A stretch of 64,000 nt of DNA from Sulfurospirillaceae bacterium (GCA_028684065.1 JAQUGO010000005.1:1-64000); one strand, 5' to 3'. Shown: positions 1-8,578, numbered from the stretch's first letter. The notes: generated from the sequence alone by a model not told the origin. Numbers and translations: made by a program.

Positions 1-74
1 CCTGGAAGCTAAGCTCTTCATCGCCGATAATACTTTCCCTTACTGGGATGGAAATGTAGGTCGCTGCCAGTTCT
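1..74 (+). rRNA. rrf: 5S ribosomal RNA, 3' part (truncated by window start)
   Basis: The first ~74 bases align by eye with the 3' half of bacterial 5S rRNA: the GCCGAT stretch of helix II/loop A, the helix IV hairpin, the GTAGGTCGC stretch and the terminal CTGCCAG that closes helix I. The 5' half lies outside the window. The exact 3' end is estimated from the usual few bases after CTGCCAG. An rRNA operon therefore runs on the + strand into this window. Confidence 0.9.
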
Positions 75-75
75 C

Positions 76-95
76 GTGATTCTCATCACTCTTTT
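76..95 (+). terminator. Possible terminator of the rRNA operon
   Basis: A 5-bp stem (GTGAT at 76-80, ATCAC at 85-89) with a TCTC loop is followed by TCTTTT. It sits directly after the 5S rRNA, where an rRNA operon terminator is expected. The stem is short, so it may only be part of the signal. Confidence 0.4.
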
Positions 96-227
96 ATCCC
101 CACCATCACCCTTTATTCTTATTTTACCCACTTATTTTTCTTATTCCTTTACTTTTATTGTTCCTTTTATAATACTTTACTTTATACTCTGAATCCAATT
201 TTTTTTCTTCAAGCCCTCTTTATGCTT

Positions 228-241
228 CTTTTGTTAGCATG
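228..241 (+). promoter_or_regulatory. Putative promoter of the first small secreted-protein gene
   Basis: CTTTTGTTAnnATG at 228-241 recurs at 807-820 in front of the second gene copy, although the rest of the two upstream regions is unlike. Read as an extended -10 element (TG at 232-233, TAGCAT at 235-240) behind a T-rich stretch, it fits the epsilonproteobacterial sigma-70 pattern. Transcription would start near 247. The assignment is an inference from this shared element and its spacing. Confidence 0.45.
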
Positions 242-268
242 TTATATAAATTAAAAAAAGGATTGAAG

Positions 269-607
269 ATGAAAAAAATCATCGGTTTACTAGTTACAGC
301 ATTCTTTGTATTAGGTCTTATGAGCACTAATGCAATGGCAGATGCAGCAAAAGGTCAAAAGTACTACCTTAAGTACATGAAAAATGATTCTGGAATGAAC
401 GGTGCAAAGTTTGCAACACAACATACTCAAGCAGAGTGGAAAGCATTATTTGCTGGAAAAGGCGAAAAATTCATCGCTGAATATTCAGCAAAAATTCCAG
501 GGTTAAAAGCGTTTTTAGAAGGCGATAAATTTGCAAAATTTATGCCTGATATTAGAGATTTTTGTGTTGAATATGCAAGCGATAGCGGTAACGTTCCTTC
601 TTGCTAA
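269..607 (+). CDS. Small secreted protein, haem-less cytochrome c-like (copy 1)
   Basis: A 112-aa protein with a clear signal peptide (basic start, hydrophobic core, cleavage probably after the AMA at residues 22-24), leaving ~88 exported residues. The mature start, KGQKYYLKY then GMNGAKFA, follows the spacing of a c-type cytochrome N-terminus, but the CxxCH haem motif is absent; the only cysteines are in DFCVEY and the last residue. I infer a haem-less relative of small Campylobacterota cytochromes with unknown function. Start 269 has AAAGGA just upstream; the in-frame ATG at 239 overlaps the promoter and is rejected. The protein differs from the copy at 852 by one residue (A27S). It lies upstream of a porin and a molybdoenzyme cluster. 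Confidence 0.8.
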   Translation: MKKIIGLLVTAFFVLGLMSTNAMADAAKGQKYYLKYMKNDSGMNGAKFATQHTQAEWKALFAGKGEKFIAEYSAKIPGLKAFLEGDKFAKFMPDIRDFCVEYASDSGNVPSC

Positions 608-617
608 CCTGCATTAG

Positions 618-654
618 ATTGATTCAGATGAGAATTTTATTCATCTGAATCAAT
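618..654 (+). terminator. Hairpin terminator after copy 1
   Basis: A perfect 14-bp stem (618-631 with 641-654) encloses a 9-nt loop 11 bases after the stop codon, followed by TCTTTATTT. It separates transcription of copy 1 from copy 2, which has its own promoter. Confidence 0.7.
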
Positions 655-806
655 TCTTTATTTATTCTAAAAGTAATATAAATTTTACTTAGAAAACTCC
701 TATTTTTCAGCTTCCAAGAGATAAAGTCAAAAATAATTACAATTTTTTTGCATAATTTTTCCTTATTTTATTTTATTTTCTTACATTTAAATTAAAATTT
801 ATTTTA

Positions 807-820
807 CTTTTGTTATGATG
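807..820 (+). promoter_or_regulatory. Putative promoter of the second copy and porin
   Basis: The CTTTTGTTAtgATG element contains an extended -10 (TG at 811-812, TATGAT at 814-819) in an extremely AT-rich region. It matches 228-241 at 12 of 14 positions. The predicted start near 826 leaves a ~26-nt leader with a strong ribosome site (GGAAGGAGA, 839-847). Confidence 0.5.
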
Positions 821-851
821 CGTTTATATTTATATTTTGGAAGGAGAATTG

Positions 852-1190
852 ATGAAAAAAATCATCGGTTTACTAGTTACAGCATTCTTTGTATTAGGTC
901 TTATGAGCACTAATGCGATGGCAGATGCATCAAAAGGTCAAAAGTACTACCTTAAGTACATGAAAAATGATTCAGGTATGAATGGTGCAAAGTTTGCAAC
1001 ACAACATACTCAAGCAGAGTGGAAAGCATTATTTGCTGGAAAAGGCGAAAAATTTATCGCTGAGTATTCAGCAAAAATTCCAGGGTTAAAAGCGTTTTTA
1101 GAAGGCGATAAATTTGCAAAATTTATGCCTGATATTAGAGATTTTTGTGTTGAATATGCAAGTGATAGCGGCAACGTTCCTTCTTGCTAA
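852..1190 (+). CDS. Small secreted protein, haem-less cytochrome c-like (copy 2)
   Basis: A 112-aa near-duplicate of the gene at 269. Over 339 bases I count 9 differences, 8 of them silent and one giving Ser for Ala at residue 27. It has the same signal peptide, the same cytochrome-like start without CxxCH, and the same VPSC end. GGAAGGAGA fixes the ATG at 852. Only 30 bases separate it from the porin gene, with no terminator between, so the two are probably co-transcribed. The pattern of silent changes indicates selection on the protein, recent duplication or gene conversion. Function is unknown; a periplasmic partner of the porin or of the downstream oxidoreductase is a guess from position. 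Confidence 0.8.
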   Translation: MKKIIGLLVTAFFVLGLMSTNAMADASKGQKYYLKYMKNDSGMNGAKFATQHTQAEWKALFAGKGEKFIAEYSAKIPGLKAFLEGDKFAKFMPDIRDFCVEYASDSGNVPSC

Positions 1191-1220
1191 TTTCTAAACA
1201 ATAAAATTAAAAGGTAAAAT

Positions 1221-2729
1221 ATGAAAAGAATAATCGCACCGTTGCTTGTCGGAGCAGCGTTAACATCAGGCTTTGCTGCTGATGACCTAGCAAAAGAAGT
1301 TGCTACCCTTAAAGCACAAATGGCGGAGCTACAAAAAGCTCAATCATCACTTAATATTGATGCATTAAAGAAACAAGTTTCTGAAATCAAAGCACATGAT
1401 GCTGGTGATAATATTAAATGGGATGTTGATTTTAGAACAGCTTATGATTATGTTGACTATAAAATTAACGGTGGAGACGATGTTAAAAATGGCATTTGGA
1501 CTAATAAGCTACTTCTTGGAATGGCGGCGCAACCTGCTGACAATCTTGTTTTTCAAGGTAAATTAGGTGTTTATAAAGCTTTTGGTCAGACAAATATATC
1601 TCAAACAAGTATGTTCCAAGATTTTGATTGGTATGGTACTCAAAAGCCAGGAGATAGCTCTATAAAATTAAGAGAAGCTTATTTCTTGTATTTTGGTGAT
1701 ATCGGTGATGTTCATTATAGTGCATCATTTGGTAGACGCCCATCTGTTGATGGTTTTATGACTAACTTAAGAGCAGACAATGAAAATCCAGCTTCTCCAG
1801 TAGGCCACAATATCAGTATGGAATTCGATGGCGCAAGCTTCAAATTTGATGTTGAAAAAATTACAGGCATCTCTGGTATGTACTTTAAAATCTGTTTAGG
1901 TAGAGGTTTCTCAAATACGACAGGCTCATATTCTAGCAATGGTGCTGGTGGATTTAATCCAGCTTATGTAAATGATGCTTATAACCCAAATATGGATTTA
2001 GCAGGACTATTAGTACAACTTTATGATAACGGCCAATATAAAGTAATGGCGAATTACTTTAAAGGCTGGAATATGATGGGTGCCAATATGGGCTATGCAC
2101 AGTCTGGCTATACTTTTGACATGTCAGGAAATATGACTGGTGTTGCTATGACCCCAGGTATGTTAGGATTTATAGATGTTGGTGATATGACTGGTGGTTC
2201 ATTATCGTTACAAGTAAATGGTATTGGTGATGGCATCAATGACTTCTTGGATGATAGTGTTTTCTTTATCTCTTATGCATTTAATAAAACAGATCCGAAT
2301 GCTAATGTTGCTCATTATATAGATAGTTTTGGACAAGTACAAAATACTACAGGAATGTTAGGTTCCGCTGATTCTGAAACTGGACATTCATACTATGCAG
2401 GTCTTCAATTACCAGGTTTTATGAAAGGCCAAAGAGTTGGTTTAGAGTATAATCATGGTAGCAAATACTGGAGAAGCTTTACCTATGGTGAAGATACTTT
2501 AGCAGGTTCTAAGCTAGCGACACGTGGTGACGCGTATGAAATCTACTATATACTTCCACTTGTTGGCAAAAACTTGACTGCACAACTTAGTTATGTTTAC
2601 ATGGACTATGATTATACTGGCAGTGATATGTTCTTTGGGCAAACAGGAATGCCAATGGATACAGCTACGACTCCAGGAGCAGTTAAATCAGCTTCAGATA
2701 TTCGTGCTTCAATCAGATACAGATACTAA
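1221..2729 (+). CDS. Outer-membrane porin-like protein (DUF3373-type)
   Basis: A 502-aa protein. Residues 1-19 form a signal peptide ending GFA. Residues ~22-60 are a heptad-like coiled coil (LAKEVATLKAQMAEL) as seen in trimeric porins. The rest is Gly/Asn/Tyr-rich with alternating hydrophobic strands, including a FGRRPS stretch, and ends in the aromatic IRYRY typical of beta-barrel proteins. By length and layout it resembles the DUF3373 porin-like proteins of Campylobacterota. Substrate is unknown. Placed upstream of a periplasmic molybdoenzyme operon, it may admit the enzyme's substrate, which is an inference. Only one cysteine is present. The start has AAAAGG at a normal distance. Transcription ends at the 2744-2767 hairpin. 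Confidence 0.8.
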   Translation: MKRIIAPLLVGAALTSGFAADDLAKEVATLKAQMAELQKAQSSLNIDALKKQVSEIKAHDAGDNIKWDVDFRTAYDYVDYKINGGDDVKNGIWTNKLLLGMAAQPADNLVFQGKLGVYKAFGQTNISQTSMFQDFDWYGTQKPGDSSIKLREAYFLYFGDIGDVHYSASFGRRPSVDGFMTNLRADNENPASPVGHNISMEFDGASFKFDVEKITGISGMYFKICLGRGFSNTTGSYSSNGAGGFNPAYVNDAYNPNMDLAGLLVQLYDNGQYKVMANYFKGWNMMGANMGYAQSGYTFDMSGNMTGVAMTPGMLGFIDVGDMTGGSLSLQVNGIGDGINDFLDDSVFFISYAFNKTDPNANVAHYIDSFGQVQNTTGMLGSADSETGHSYYAGLQLPGFMKGQRVGLEYNHGSKYWRSFTYGEDTLAGSKLATRGDAYEIYYILPLVGKNLTAQLSYVYMDYDYTGSDMFFGQTGMPMDTATTPGAVKSASDIRASIRYRY

Positions 2730-2743
2730 TATCTTTATCTCTT

Positions 2744-2767
2744 TAGAGAGGTCATTTGACCTCTCTA
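2744..2767 (+). terminator. Terminator between porin and mrp (convergent)
   Basis: A perfect 11-bp stem (2744-2754 with 2757-2767) lies 15 bases after the porin stop, followed by CCTTTCTG and a later T6 tract. The right arm contains the stop codon of the convergent mrp-like gene (2765-2767). The U-rich side favours termination of the + strand transcript. Confidence 0.7.
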
Positions 2768-3574
2768 CCTTTCTGCTATCTTTTTTACAACTTCTTGATA
2801 ACTTTTTTTTATTTCATTTTCACCAAAAATAATCGCCATTTTACCTTCATCACTGAGTTCTCGCATTTTACATGTAAGTGGAATTTGTGCCAATAAAGGC
2901 AGTTCATAATTCTCACATAAACGTTTGGCTCCACCACTTCCAAAGATATCGTAGTGTACTTTTGTATCTGGAGCGATAAAATAGCTCATATTTTCAATGA
3001 TACCAAGAATGGGAACATGTGTCTCTTTAAACATCATAATCGCACGACTGACATCATCCGTGGCGAGCATTTGGGGTGTGGTAACGAGGATGGCTCCAAA
3101 AAGAGGAATTTCTTGCGCCATTGTAAGCTGTACATCACCTGTTCCTGGAGGCATATCAATAATCATATAGTCTAATTCTCCCCATGCCACATCATCCAAA
3201 AATTGAATTAAGGCGCTGATGGCCACAGAGCTTCGCCACACTAAAGGGGTATCATTTTGTGGTGTTGTTAGTCCTACACTCATCAGTTTTACCCCAAAAT
3301 TTTCACTGGGTATCATTTTATTGTTATCATTCCAAGCTAAATGTTCATTCTCCACACCAAAAAGTCGTGGAATACTAGGACCATAAATATCTGCATCCAA
3401 CAAGCCTACACGCAAACCTTTTTGTGCTAATCCTACAGCGATATTGGCCGCAACGGTGCTTTTACCCACACCACCTTTTCCACTACTGATAGCAATGACT
3501 CTTTTGGCATAGGGTGCTCTATTATTAGGTTTTTGACTTGAACCATAAGTTATTTTTTTCTTAATTGTTTCCAC
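2765..3574 (-). CDS. mrp: Mrp/ApbC-type P-loop ATPase, short form without CxxC
   Basis: A 269-aa Mrp/NBP35-family ATPase, a family that binds and delivers Fe-S clusters. It has the deviant P-loop GKGGVGKST (32-40), a DADIYGPSIPR segment (60-70) and the IIDMPPGTGD switch region (138-147). It lacks the N-terminal MIP18/DUF59 domain found in the ~370-aa forms. The family's CPxC cluster ligands, which follow NMSYF, are replaced: residues 201-204 read APDT. It may therefore not carry a cluster in the usual way. Its start overlaps the end of the upstream gene by 14 bases, so the two are translated together. Its role here (Fe-S or cofactor supply to the neighbouring oxidoreductase) is inferred. Confidence 0.85.
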   Translation of the reverse strand: METIKKKITYGSSQKPNNRAPYAKRVIAISSGKGGVGKSTVAANIAVGLAQKGLRVGLLDADIYGPSIPRLFGVENEHLAWNDNNKMIPSENFGVKLMSVGLTTPQNDTPLVWRSSVAISALIQFLDDVAWGELDYMIIDMPPGTGDVQLTMAQEIPLFGAILVTTPQMLATDDVSRAIMMFKETHVPILGIIENMSYFIAPDTKVHYDIFGSGGAKRLCENYELPLLAQIPLTCKMRELSDEGKMAIIFGENEIKKSYQEVVKKIAER

Positions 3575-3929
3575 TAAATTCCTTTACATGTAAGGCTAGT
3601 TCTCTTTGTAGTAAGAGCTTACTCGTGTTGATTTTAAATAAAAAATGTTGCATTAAGACTGCTGTTTTAGTGTAATGTTGTGAAAGATTTAAAAGCTGTT
3701 TGGCTTTCGTGTCCAGTAAAGTACAGAGCAATGTTAGTAATTCAAGTTTTTTGTTTTCTCGCTGAGCATGCAAAAAGAGCGTTTGCATTATCAGAGAGCG
3801 TTTTTTATACGCCAGGTCTATGCCTAGTTTATGCCCTAGTGTAGTAATATCTTGGGTGTTAATATAACATCCACATGTATATAATGAAAGAAGGTGCTTT
3901 TCCACATGCGTGGTGCTAGACGTATTCAT
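3561..3929 (-). CDS. Hypothetical helical protein between LRV and Mrp genes
   Basis: A 122-aa protein I do not recognise. It is leucine-rich and predicted mostly helical, with two cysteines near the start (YTCGCYI, around residues 18-20) and two in LLTLLCTLLD, but no signal peptide or membrane segment. It is the middle gene of a tight minus-strand trio: 3 bases after the LRV-repeat gene and overlapping the mrp-like gene by 14 bases. The close packing suggests a shared task, perhaps maturation of a metalloenzyme, but nothing in the sequence proves it. Confidence 0.6.
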   Translation of the reverse strand: MNTSSTTHVEKHLLSLYTCGCYINTQDITTLGHKLGIDLAYKKRSLIMQTLFLHAQRENKKLELLTLLCTLLDTKAKQLLNLSQHYTKTAVLMQHFLFKINTSKLLLQRELALHVKEFSGNN

Positions 3930-3932
3930 ATA

Positions 3933-4508
3933 TTATTTCCTTTGAAGTTTACTATGGGCTGCTAATCGAACATTTTCGGCTGAATCAGTGATACATTTTT
4001 TCAAAATTGCTTCGGTGCATGAAGGGTTATCAACGACACGTAAACGAACCATCGCATCATTATCGTCTGCTAAAATTGCTAGGTATTTAGAAGGGGTTGA
4101 AGGATTACCGGAGAGTCCATCTCTAACAATTTTTTCATCATTAAACATTTTTTTTAAAATAGAAACGGGTGTATTAGGGTTTGTTGCCACAAGGGCACGT
4201 ACTAAATTGACGTTATCTAAAGAGAGCTTTTCCAAAGCCGATAGAGGTGTATGGGGGTTTTTAGCAACTGCCCAACGAACACTCATCTCGGCTGAATTTG
4301 CAAGTATTTCTAGAAGTTTGAGCATAGTTTCACTTTTTTCTTGCGTTCTGTCATAGACAGATGTTCGTAGGCTTAAGTTCATTGCAATGGAACTTTGTAT
4401 TTCAGTGCTTTCACCCCAAAGGCTATATATTGATTCTACTTCTGCAATGTCGATTGTTTTATTAGAAAGTTTTTCCATCGCTTCAATGTATGTCATTTTA
4501 TTCTCCAT
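3933..4508 (-). CDS. LRV (leucine-rich repeat variant) protein
   Basis: A 191-aa cytoplasmic protein made of tandem helical repeats of ~24 residues. The signature VAKNPHTPLSALEKL, then VATNPNTPVSILKKM, then LSGNPSTPSKYLAIL and VDNPSCTEAILKKC, recurs from about residue 80 to the end. This is the LRV/HEAT-like repeat first known from Azotobacter, where an N-terminal Fe-S module precedes the repeats. Here the N-terminus has no cysteines, so that cluster is missing. Such repeats usually bind proteins. It is the first gene of the LRV-unknown-mrp trio, divergent from the rhodanese gene across 158 bases. Confidence 0.8.
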   Translation of the reverse strand: MENKMTYIEAMEKLSNKTIDIAEVESIYSLWGESTEIQSSIAMNLSLRTSVYDRTQEKSETMLKLLEILANSAEMSVRWAVAKNPHTPLSALEKLSLDNVNLVRALVATNPNTPVSILKKMFNDEKIVRDGLSGNPSTPSKYLAILADDNDAMVRLRVVDNPSCTEAILKKCITDSAENVRLAAHSKLQRK

Positions 4509-4666
4509 GTGTTACAAATAGATAACAATTTAATTTAATTCGTCATATTTTACATTTTGTTAAGTAAATGGGTACTAAAATCAAGTTAATTACTAAGGTA
4601 TAAAAACATTTTCCATCATTTCGTGGATAAGATGTGTAAAAAAGTTATACCACAAAAGGAGTTTTT

Positions 4667-5695
4667 ATGGGATGGATAAAATTCTCTATCTGGGGAGTTT
4701 TGCTTTCTACGTTGGTTTATGCCACACCAAGTGACATTTTAATTTCTGCAAGCGATGCAATTAAACTAGTAGGCAAAGATAAGGTAATGTTCGTCTCTGG
4801 CGATAGTGAAGATATTTTTCCTACGGGACATATTAAAGGCTCAGTAGAAATGTATGCGCATCATCTACATCACTCAAGCATTACAGGAGAGATGGCATGT
4901 TCACCATTATTTATGTGCCCTGAAGATGCTGAAAAGTACATTGGTAGTAAAGGGATAACCAATGACACACTGGTTATCGCATATGATGATTTTAAGGGGC
5001 CTAATGCCACAGGCGTTTATGCTTTTTTCAAAAGTTTTGGACACGATAAGGTCGTTGTTCTCAATGGTGGACGTGCTGCCATGCTCGCAGCAGATCCAGA
5101 GCAAGCAATCTACGATAACCTTAAACAACAGATCAAAGAGGCTAAAGATAATAAGGCAGTTATAGAACCGCTTCAAGCTAAACTAAAAGAACAAGAGAAA
5201 AAGCTGATTGTTCAAAAGGGTGAAGAAGAGCCTGTGAAAGCGGTGAAATATACGATTGATCCTAAGAAGATTAATTATAACTACGTTGCTGGTAAAGAGG
5301 AAGTTCTTCAAGCAGTTCGTGATATTTTGAAAAACGGTACTCAGTCAAAGTATGCCATCATTGACGCACGAGGTTTTACCGAAATAATGGGTGAGCGAAA
5401 AATGGATAATGCTGCTCGTGGAGGGCATATTCCTGGAGCAAAATTTATTGAATGGAGCAAGATTTCAGATGCCGATAAAAAACTTTCATTCAAATCTTTA
5501 GAGGAGATGCAAAAAGTTTTTGATGCCTATGGGGTTACAAAAGACAAAACTATTTATACCTATTGTCATGTGGGAACAGGTAGAAGCTCTGAAATTGCTA
5601 CGGCATTAGATCTTTTAGGGTATAAAAATGTGAAAGTTTATTCGGGTAGTTGGGACGAATGGGCCAATGATATGAATTTACCAATCAGTAGATAG
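4667..5695 (+). CDS. Periplasmic tandem rhodanese (sulfurtransferase)
   Basis: A 342-aa secreted protein with two rhodanese domains. Residues 1-19 are a signal peptide ending in VYA. Domain 1 (~20-145) lacks the catalytic cysteine: YDDFKGPNAT stands where the active loop should be. A charged coiled insert (~150-190) follows. Domain 2 (~195-342) has the active loop CHVGTGR with Cys300, giving a sulfur-transferring domain. Wolinella Sud, a periplasmic rhodanese that carries polysulfide sulfur to its reductase, is a functional precedent. It is the first gene of the molybdoenzyme operon, only 9 bases before the alpha subunit, with AAAGGAG as ribosome site. This suggests a sulfur or selenium species as substrate or product, which is inference. 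Confidence 0.85.
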   Translation: MGWIKFSIWGVLLSTLVYATPSDILISASDAIKLVGKDKVMFVSGDSEDIFPTGHIKGSVEMYAHHLHHSSITGEMACSPLFMCPEDAEKYIGSKGITNDTLVIAYDDFKGPNATGVYAFFKSFGHDKVVVLNGGRAAMLAADPEQAIYDNLKQQIKEAKDNKAVIEPLQAKLKEQEKKLIVQKGEEEPVKAVKYTIDPKKINYNYVAGKEEVLQAVRDILKNGTQSKYAIIDARGFTEIMGERKMDNAARGGHIPGAKFIEWSKISDADKKLSFKSLEEMQKVFDAYGVTKDKTIYTYCHVGTGRSSEIATALDLLGYKNVKVYSGSWDEWANDMNLPISR

Positions 5696-5704
5696 GGGCA
5701 AACT

Positions 5705-8578
5705 ATGATAAATGACAAAAGAAGAGACTTTTTAAAAATCTCCAGTGCAACGGCCGCAATGATAGCTGGCGAAGGGTATGCCTTTGCAAAGACGGGTGTA
5801 ATGAAAGTTGAAAATGCTAAAGAAAACTACCCAAATACAAGCTATACGGAGATGATGTATCGCAATGAATTTGGATTTACGTATGGTAAAAAAGAGGAAC
5901 ACGGCTATGCATATCACTGTGTCAATTGTCAAGGAAACTGTTCTTGGGAAATTTGGTCCAATAATGGTGTTGTGACACGTGAAAACCAATCTTCTCGCTA
6001 TCCTGCCATCAATGCGAAAATACCAGATTTTAATCCCCGTGGGTGCAATAAAGGGGTGCAGCACTCTCAAATTATGTATGAAAAAGATCGTATTTTATAC
6101 CCAATGAAGCGTATCGGAAAACGGGGCGAGGGTAAGTGGAAGCGCATCTCTTGGGATGAAGCTGCGGGTGAGGTGGCTACCAAATTATGGGATGTGATGG
6201 TTGATCCACAAAAAGGGCCCAGTAAATTAATGGTGCATGCAGGAACGGGACTTTTAACAGAAGGACGACGGGGCGGACCATTGAGGCTTTCCACACAATT
6301 AGGAGCAGTTAGAATTTACCCAGCTTCTTATTTAGGTGATATGTTCAGCGGGGCAGCTGTAGCGTATGGTGAAGGTAATCTTGGCTGTACGTATGACTTT
6401 ATGTACACCGTTAATACGGCTGTTTTTTGGGGTGGTAATCCTTCTGTTTCACGGATTCCTGATGCGCACTTCGTCTGGGAAGGTAAATATAATGGAGCGA
6501 AAGTCATCGTTATTACACCCGAGTTTAATGCCAGTGCACGAGCGGCTGATCTATGGATTCCTATCAAAGCGGGTAGTGATAATATTTTAGCCATGAGCGT
6601 AATGTACGAAATCTTAGATAAAAAGATGTACCGCCCAGGGTTTATGAAAACCTATACCGATTTACCTTTCTTAGTACGAATGGATGATAAAAAGCTTCTA
6701 CGTCGTTCCGACATGGAACATGCCAAAGATGACAAAGAGCATGAAAAATTTGAAGAGCAATTTTACGCGTGGAATACTAAAACCAGTACATTAACTCTGA
6801 TGCCTGGAACGGAAGGCAGTGACGTTAAAACACTCAGACTGGCAGAATTTGGCATTGAGCCAGCACTAGAGGGGATATTTGAAGTCACTCTTTTAAATGG
6901 CGAGAAAATCAAAGTGACCACAGTTTTTGACATGCTCAAGCGTAGTACAGCTATTTTTAGCCCTGAAGCTACGCAAAAAGATACAGGTGTCCATCCTGAT
7001 ACCGTACGTCAACTTGCACGAGACATCGCACTTCCAAAAGTCGTTGAAATCACCACTGGTTTTAGTTTAAATAAATATTTCAATGGCATGATGTCTATTT
7101 GGAATATCGCTTCTATTTGTGGTTTAACAGGTCGCATGGGTCCTTATGGTGGACTCAATACCGAAAATGAATTTCAACTCAGTGGGCTTGAAGCACTGAG
7201 TGGTTTTGCAGGAAAATATACTGCGCGCTTTGGTTCAGGTTTTGTAGGTGAGTTTATTTTGGGTGATGGCATGAAGACATTTGAAAAATATTTTAATGAT
7301 GGTGATGTTCGCCGTGCTCAAAATGGAATGGGCAAAGAGGAGTATATGAAGGTTGTTTCAATGCTTCTTGAAAAAGGTAAAGAGGGCAAAGTCAAAGGGG
7401 TTAAACCGCATTGGACACCCGAAATTGCACTTATCGTAGCGGATTCTAAATTTAGACGTAACAAAGGCAGTGATTATCGAGAGGCTTTTTTGAAAAAAAC
7501 AAAGTATTTTGCTTATGTCGATACACGCATGAGTGAAGCCGCTGTTTATGCGGATATTTTGCTTCCGGCAAAAAGCCACTATGAAGTGTGGGATATTCGC
7601 TCTAGCCCAGGATATCACCGCTTTACAAACTTAGCACAACCCTCGGCCAATCTCAAGCCCGTAGGTGAAGCGATGGATGAATGGAGCATGTTTGCACTTA
7701 TTACCAAAAAGCTTGAAGAAATTGCCAATAAGCCTGAAAATAAAGAAAAAGCCAAAGTTAAAGATGATAAACGCTATGCCAAAGAGGGCTTTCATGACTT
7801 AACCATTGTTCACCAAGAGTTTACCAATACCGATGAAGAGAGTCGTTCAGAAATGGAACCGCTTTTGGGTACAGACAAACAAGCGGTAGAAGCGGCTTTA
7901 GCCAACTGCGTACAGTATGAGCCTTGGACGATTGAAAAGATGTACAAAAGTGGTGGTTTTTTGCAACTCAATGAAAAAGCGGCAAAAAGTTCACCCCTAT
8001 ATGCTGATAGACCTTTTAATTCTAATGAAGACCATCTTTACAAATTTATGCGCCTTGAAACACTCAGCGGTCGTCAGACCTTTTATGTGGATCATGACCT
8101 TTACATCAAAATGGGTGCACAGACCAATACCGGTATGAAAGGCATTCGCCCCGATACCAAATCGCACCCGTTTGTCATGATGACACCACATGCACGTTGG
8201 AGCATCCACTCTAATTATAAAGCGAGTCGAACCTTGTTGCGTTTACAACGAGGTGTCCCTGCGGTGCAAGTAAACCGTGAGATAGCGCTAGTTAAAGGCA
8301 TTAAAGATGGCGATGAGATTCGCATCTTTAATCAGATAGGCGAATTTTATGCAATGGCCAAACTTAGCTCCTCATGTCCCCCTGATGGATTGGTGATGGA
8401 GCATGGTTGGGAGCCTTATATGTACAGAAATAAAAAAGGACACAATGAGGTCGTCCCAACAGCACTCAATCTTTTGGAAATGGCCGATGGATGGGGGCAT
8501 TTGAAGTTTGGAGGATTATGGGATGGTAATCAATACGCTTATGATGGCGCGGTTAATTTTGAAAAGGCAAGGGGGTAA
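5705..8578 (+). CDS. Type II DMSO-reductase-family molybdoenzyme, catalytic alpha subunit
   Basis: A 957-aa periplasmic Mo-bisMGD oxidoreductase. The N-terminus has a Tat signal (KRRDFLK, Arg6-Arg7). The FS0 cluster ligands have the type II pattern His71-x3-Cys75-x3-Cys79 and Cys114 (HCVNCQGNC, RGCNKG) shared with NarG, SerA, ClrA and EbdA. The family stretch GEGKWKRISWDEA follows at 141-153. Asp212 in YLGDMF is positioned as the molybdenum ligand. The MGD-binding C-terminal domain begins around residue 800. Tat export with beta, gamma and TorD-like partners makes it a SerABC/ClrABC/EbdABC-type complex rather than a cytoplasmic NarGHI. Substrate (selenate, chlorate, nitrate, a sulfur oxyanion, or an oxidised organic) cannot be decided here. 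Confidence 0.9.
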   Translation: MINDKRRDFLKISSATAAMIAGEGYAFAKTGVMKVENAKENYPNTSYTEMMYRNEFGFTYGKKEEHGYAYHCVNCQGNCSWEIWSNNGVVTRENQSSRYPAINAKIPDFNPRGCNKGVQHSQIMYEKDRILYPMKRIGKRGEGKWKRISWDEAAGEVATKLWDVMVDPQKGPSKLMVHAGTGLLTEGRRGGPLRLSTQLGAVRIYPASYLGDMFSGAAVAYGEGNLGCTYDFMYTVNTAVFWGGNPSVSRIPDAHFVWEGKYNGAKVIVITPEFNASARAADLWIPIKAGSDNILAMSVMYEILDKKMYRPGFMKTYTDLPFLVRMDDKKLLRRSDMEHAKDDKEHEKFEEQFYAWNTKTSTLTLMPGTEGSDVKTLRLAEFGIEPALEGIFEVTLLNGEKIKVTTVFDMLKRSTAIFSPEATQKDTGVHPDTVRQLARDIALPKVVEITTGFSLNKYFNGMMSIWNIASICGLTGRMGPYGGLNTENEFQLSGLEALSGFAGKYTARFGSGFVGEFILGDGMKTFEKYFNDGDVRRAQNGMGKEEYMKVVSMLLEKGKEGKVKGVKPHWTPEIALIVADSKFRRNKGSDYREAFLKKTKYFAYVDTRMSEAAVYADILLPAKSHYEVWDIRSSPGYHRFTNLAQPSANLKPVGEAMDEWSMFALITKKLEEIANKPENKEKAKVKDDKRYAKEGFHDLTIVHQEFTNTDEESRSEMEPLLGTDKQAVEAALANCVQYEPWTIEKMYKSGGFLQLNEKAAKSSPLYADRPFNSNEDHLYKFMRLETLSGRQTFYVDHDLYIKMGAQTNTGMKGIRPDTKSHPFVMMTPHARWSIHSNYKASRTLLRLQRGVPAVQVNREIALVKGIKDGDEIRIFNQIGEFYAMAKLSSSCPPDGLVMEHGWEPYMYRNKKGHNEVVPTALNLLEMADGWGHLKFGGLWDGNQYAYDGAVNFEKARG

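Noticed and set aside
239-268. Longer start for the first small secreted protein (ATG 239)
   Set aside because: It overlaps the predicted -10 element and would place ten charged residues before the signal peptide; the second copy begins at the equivalent of 269.
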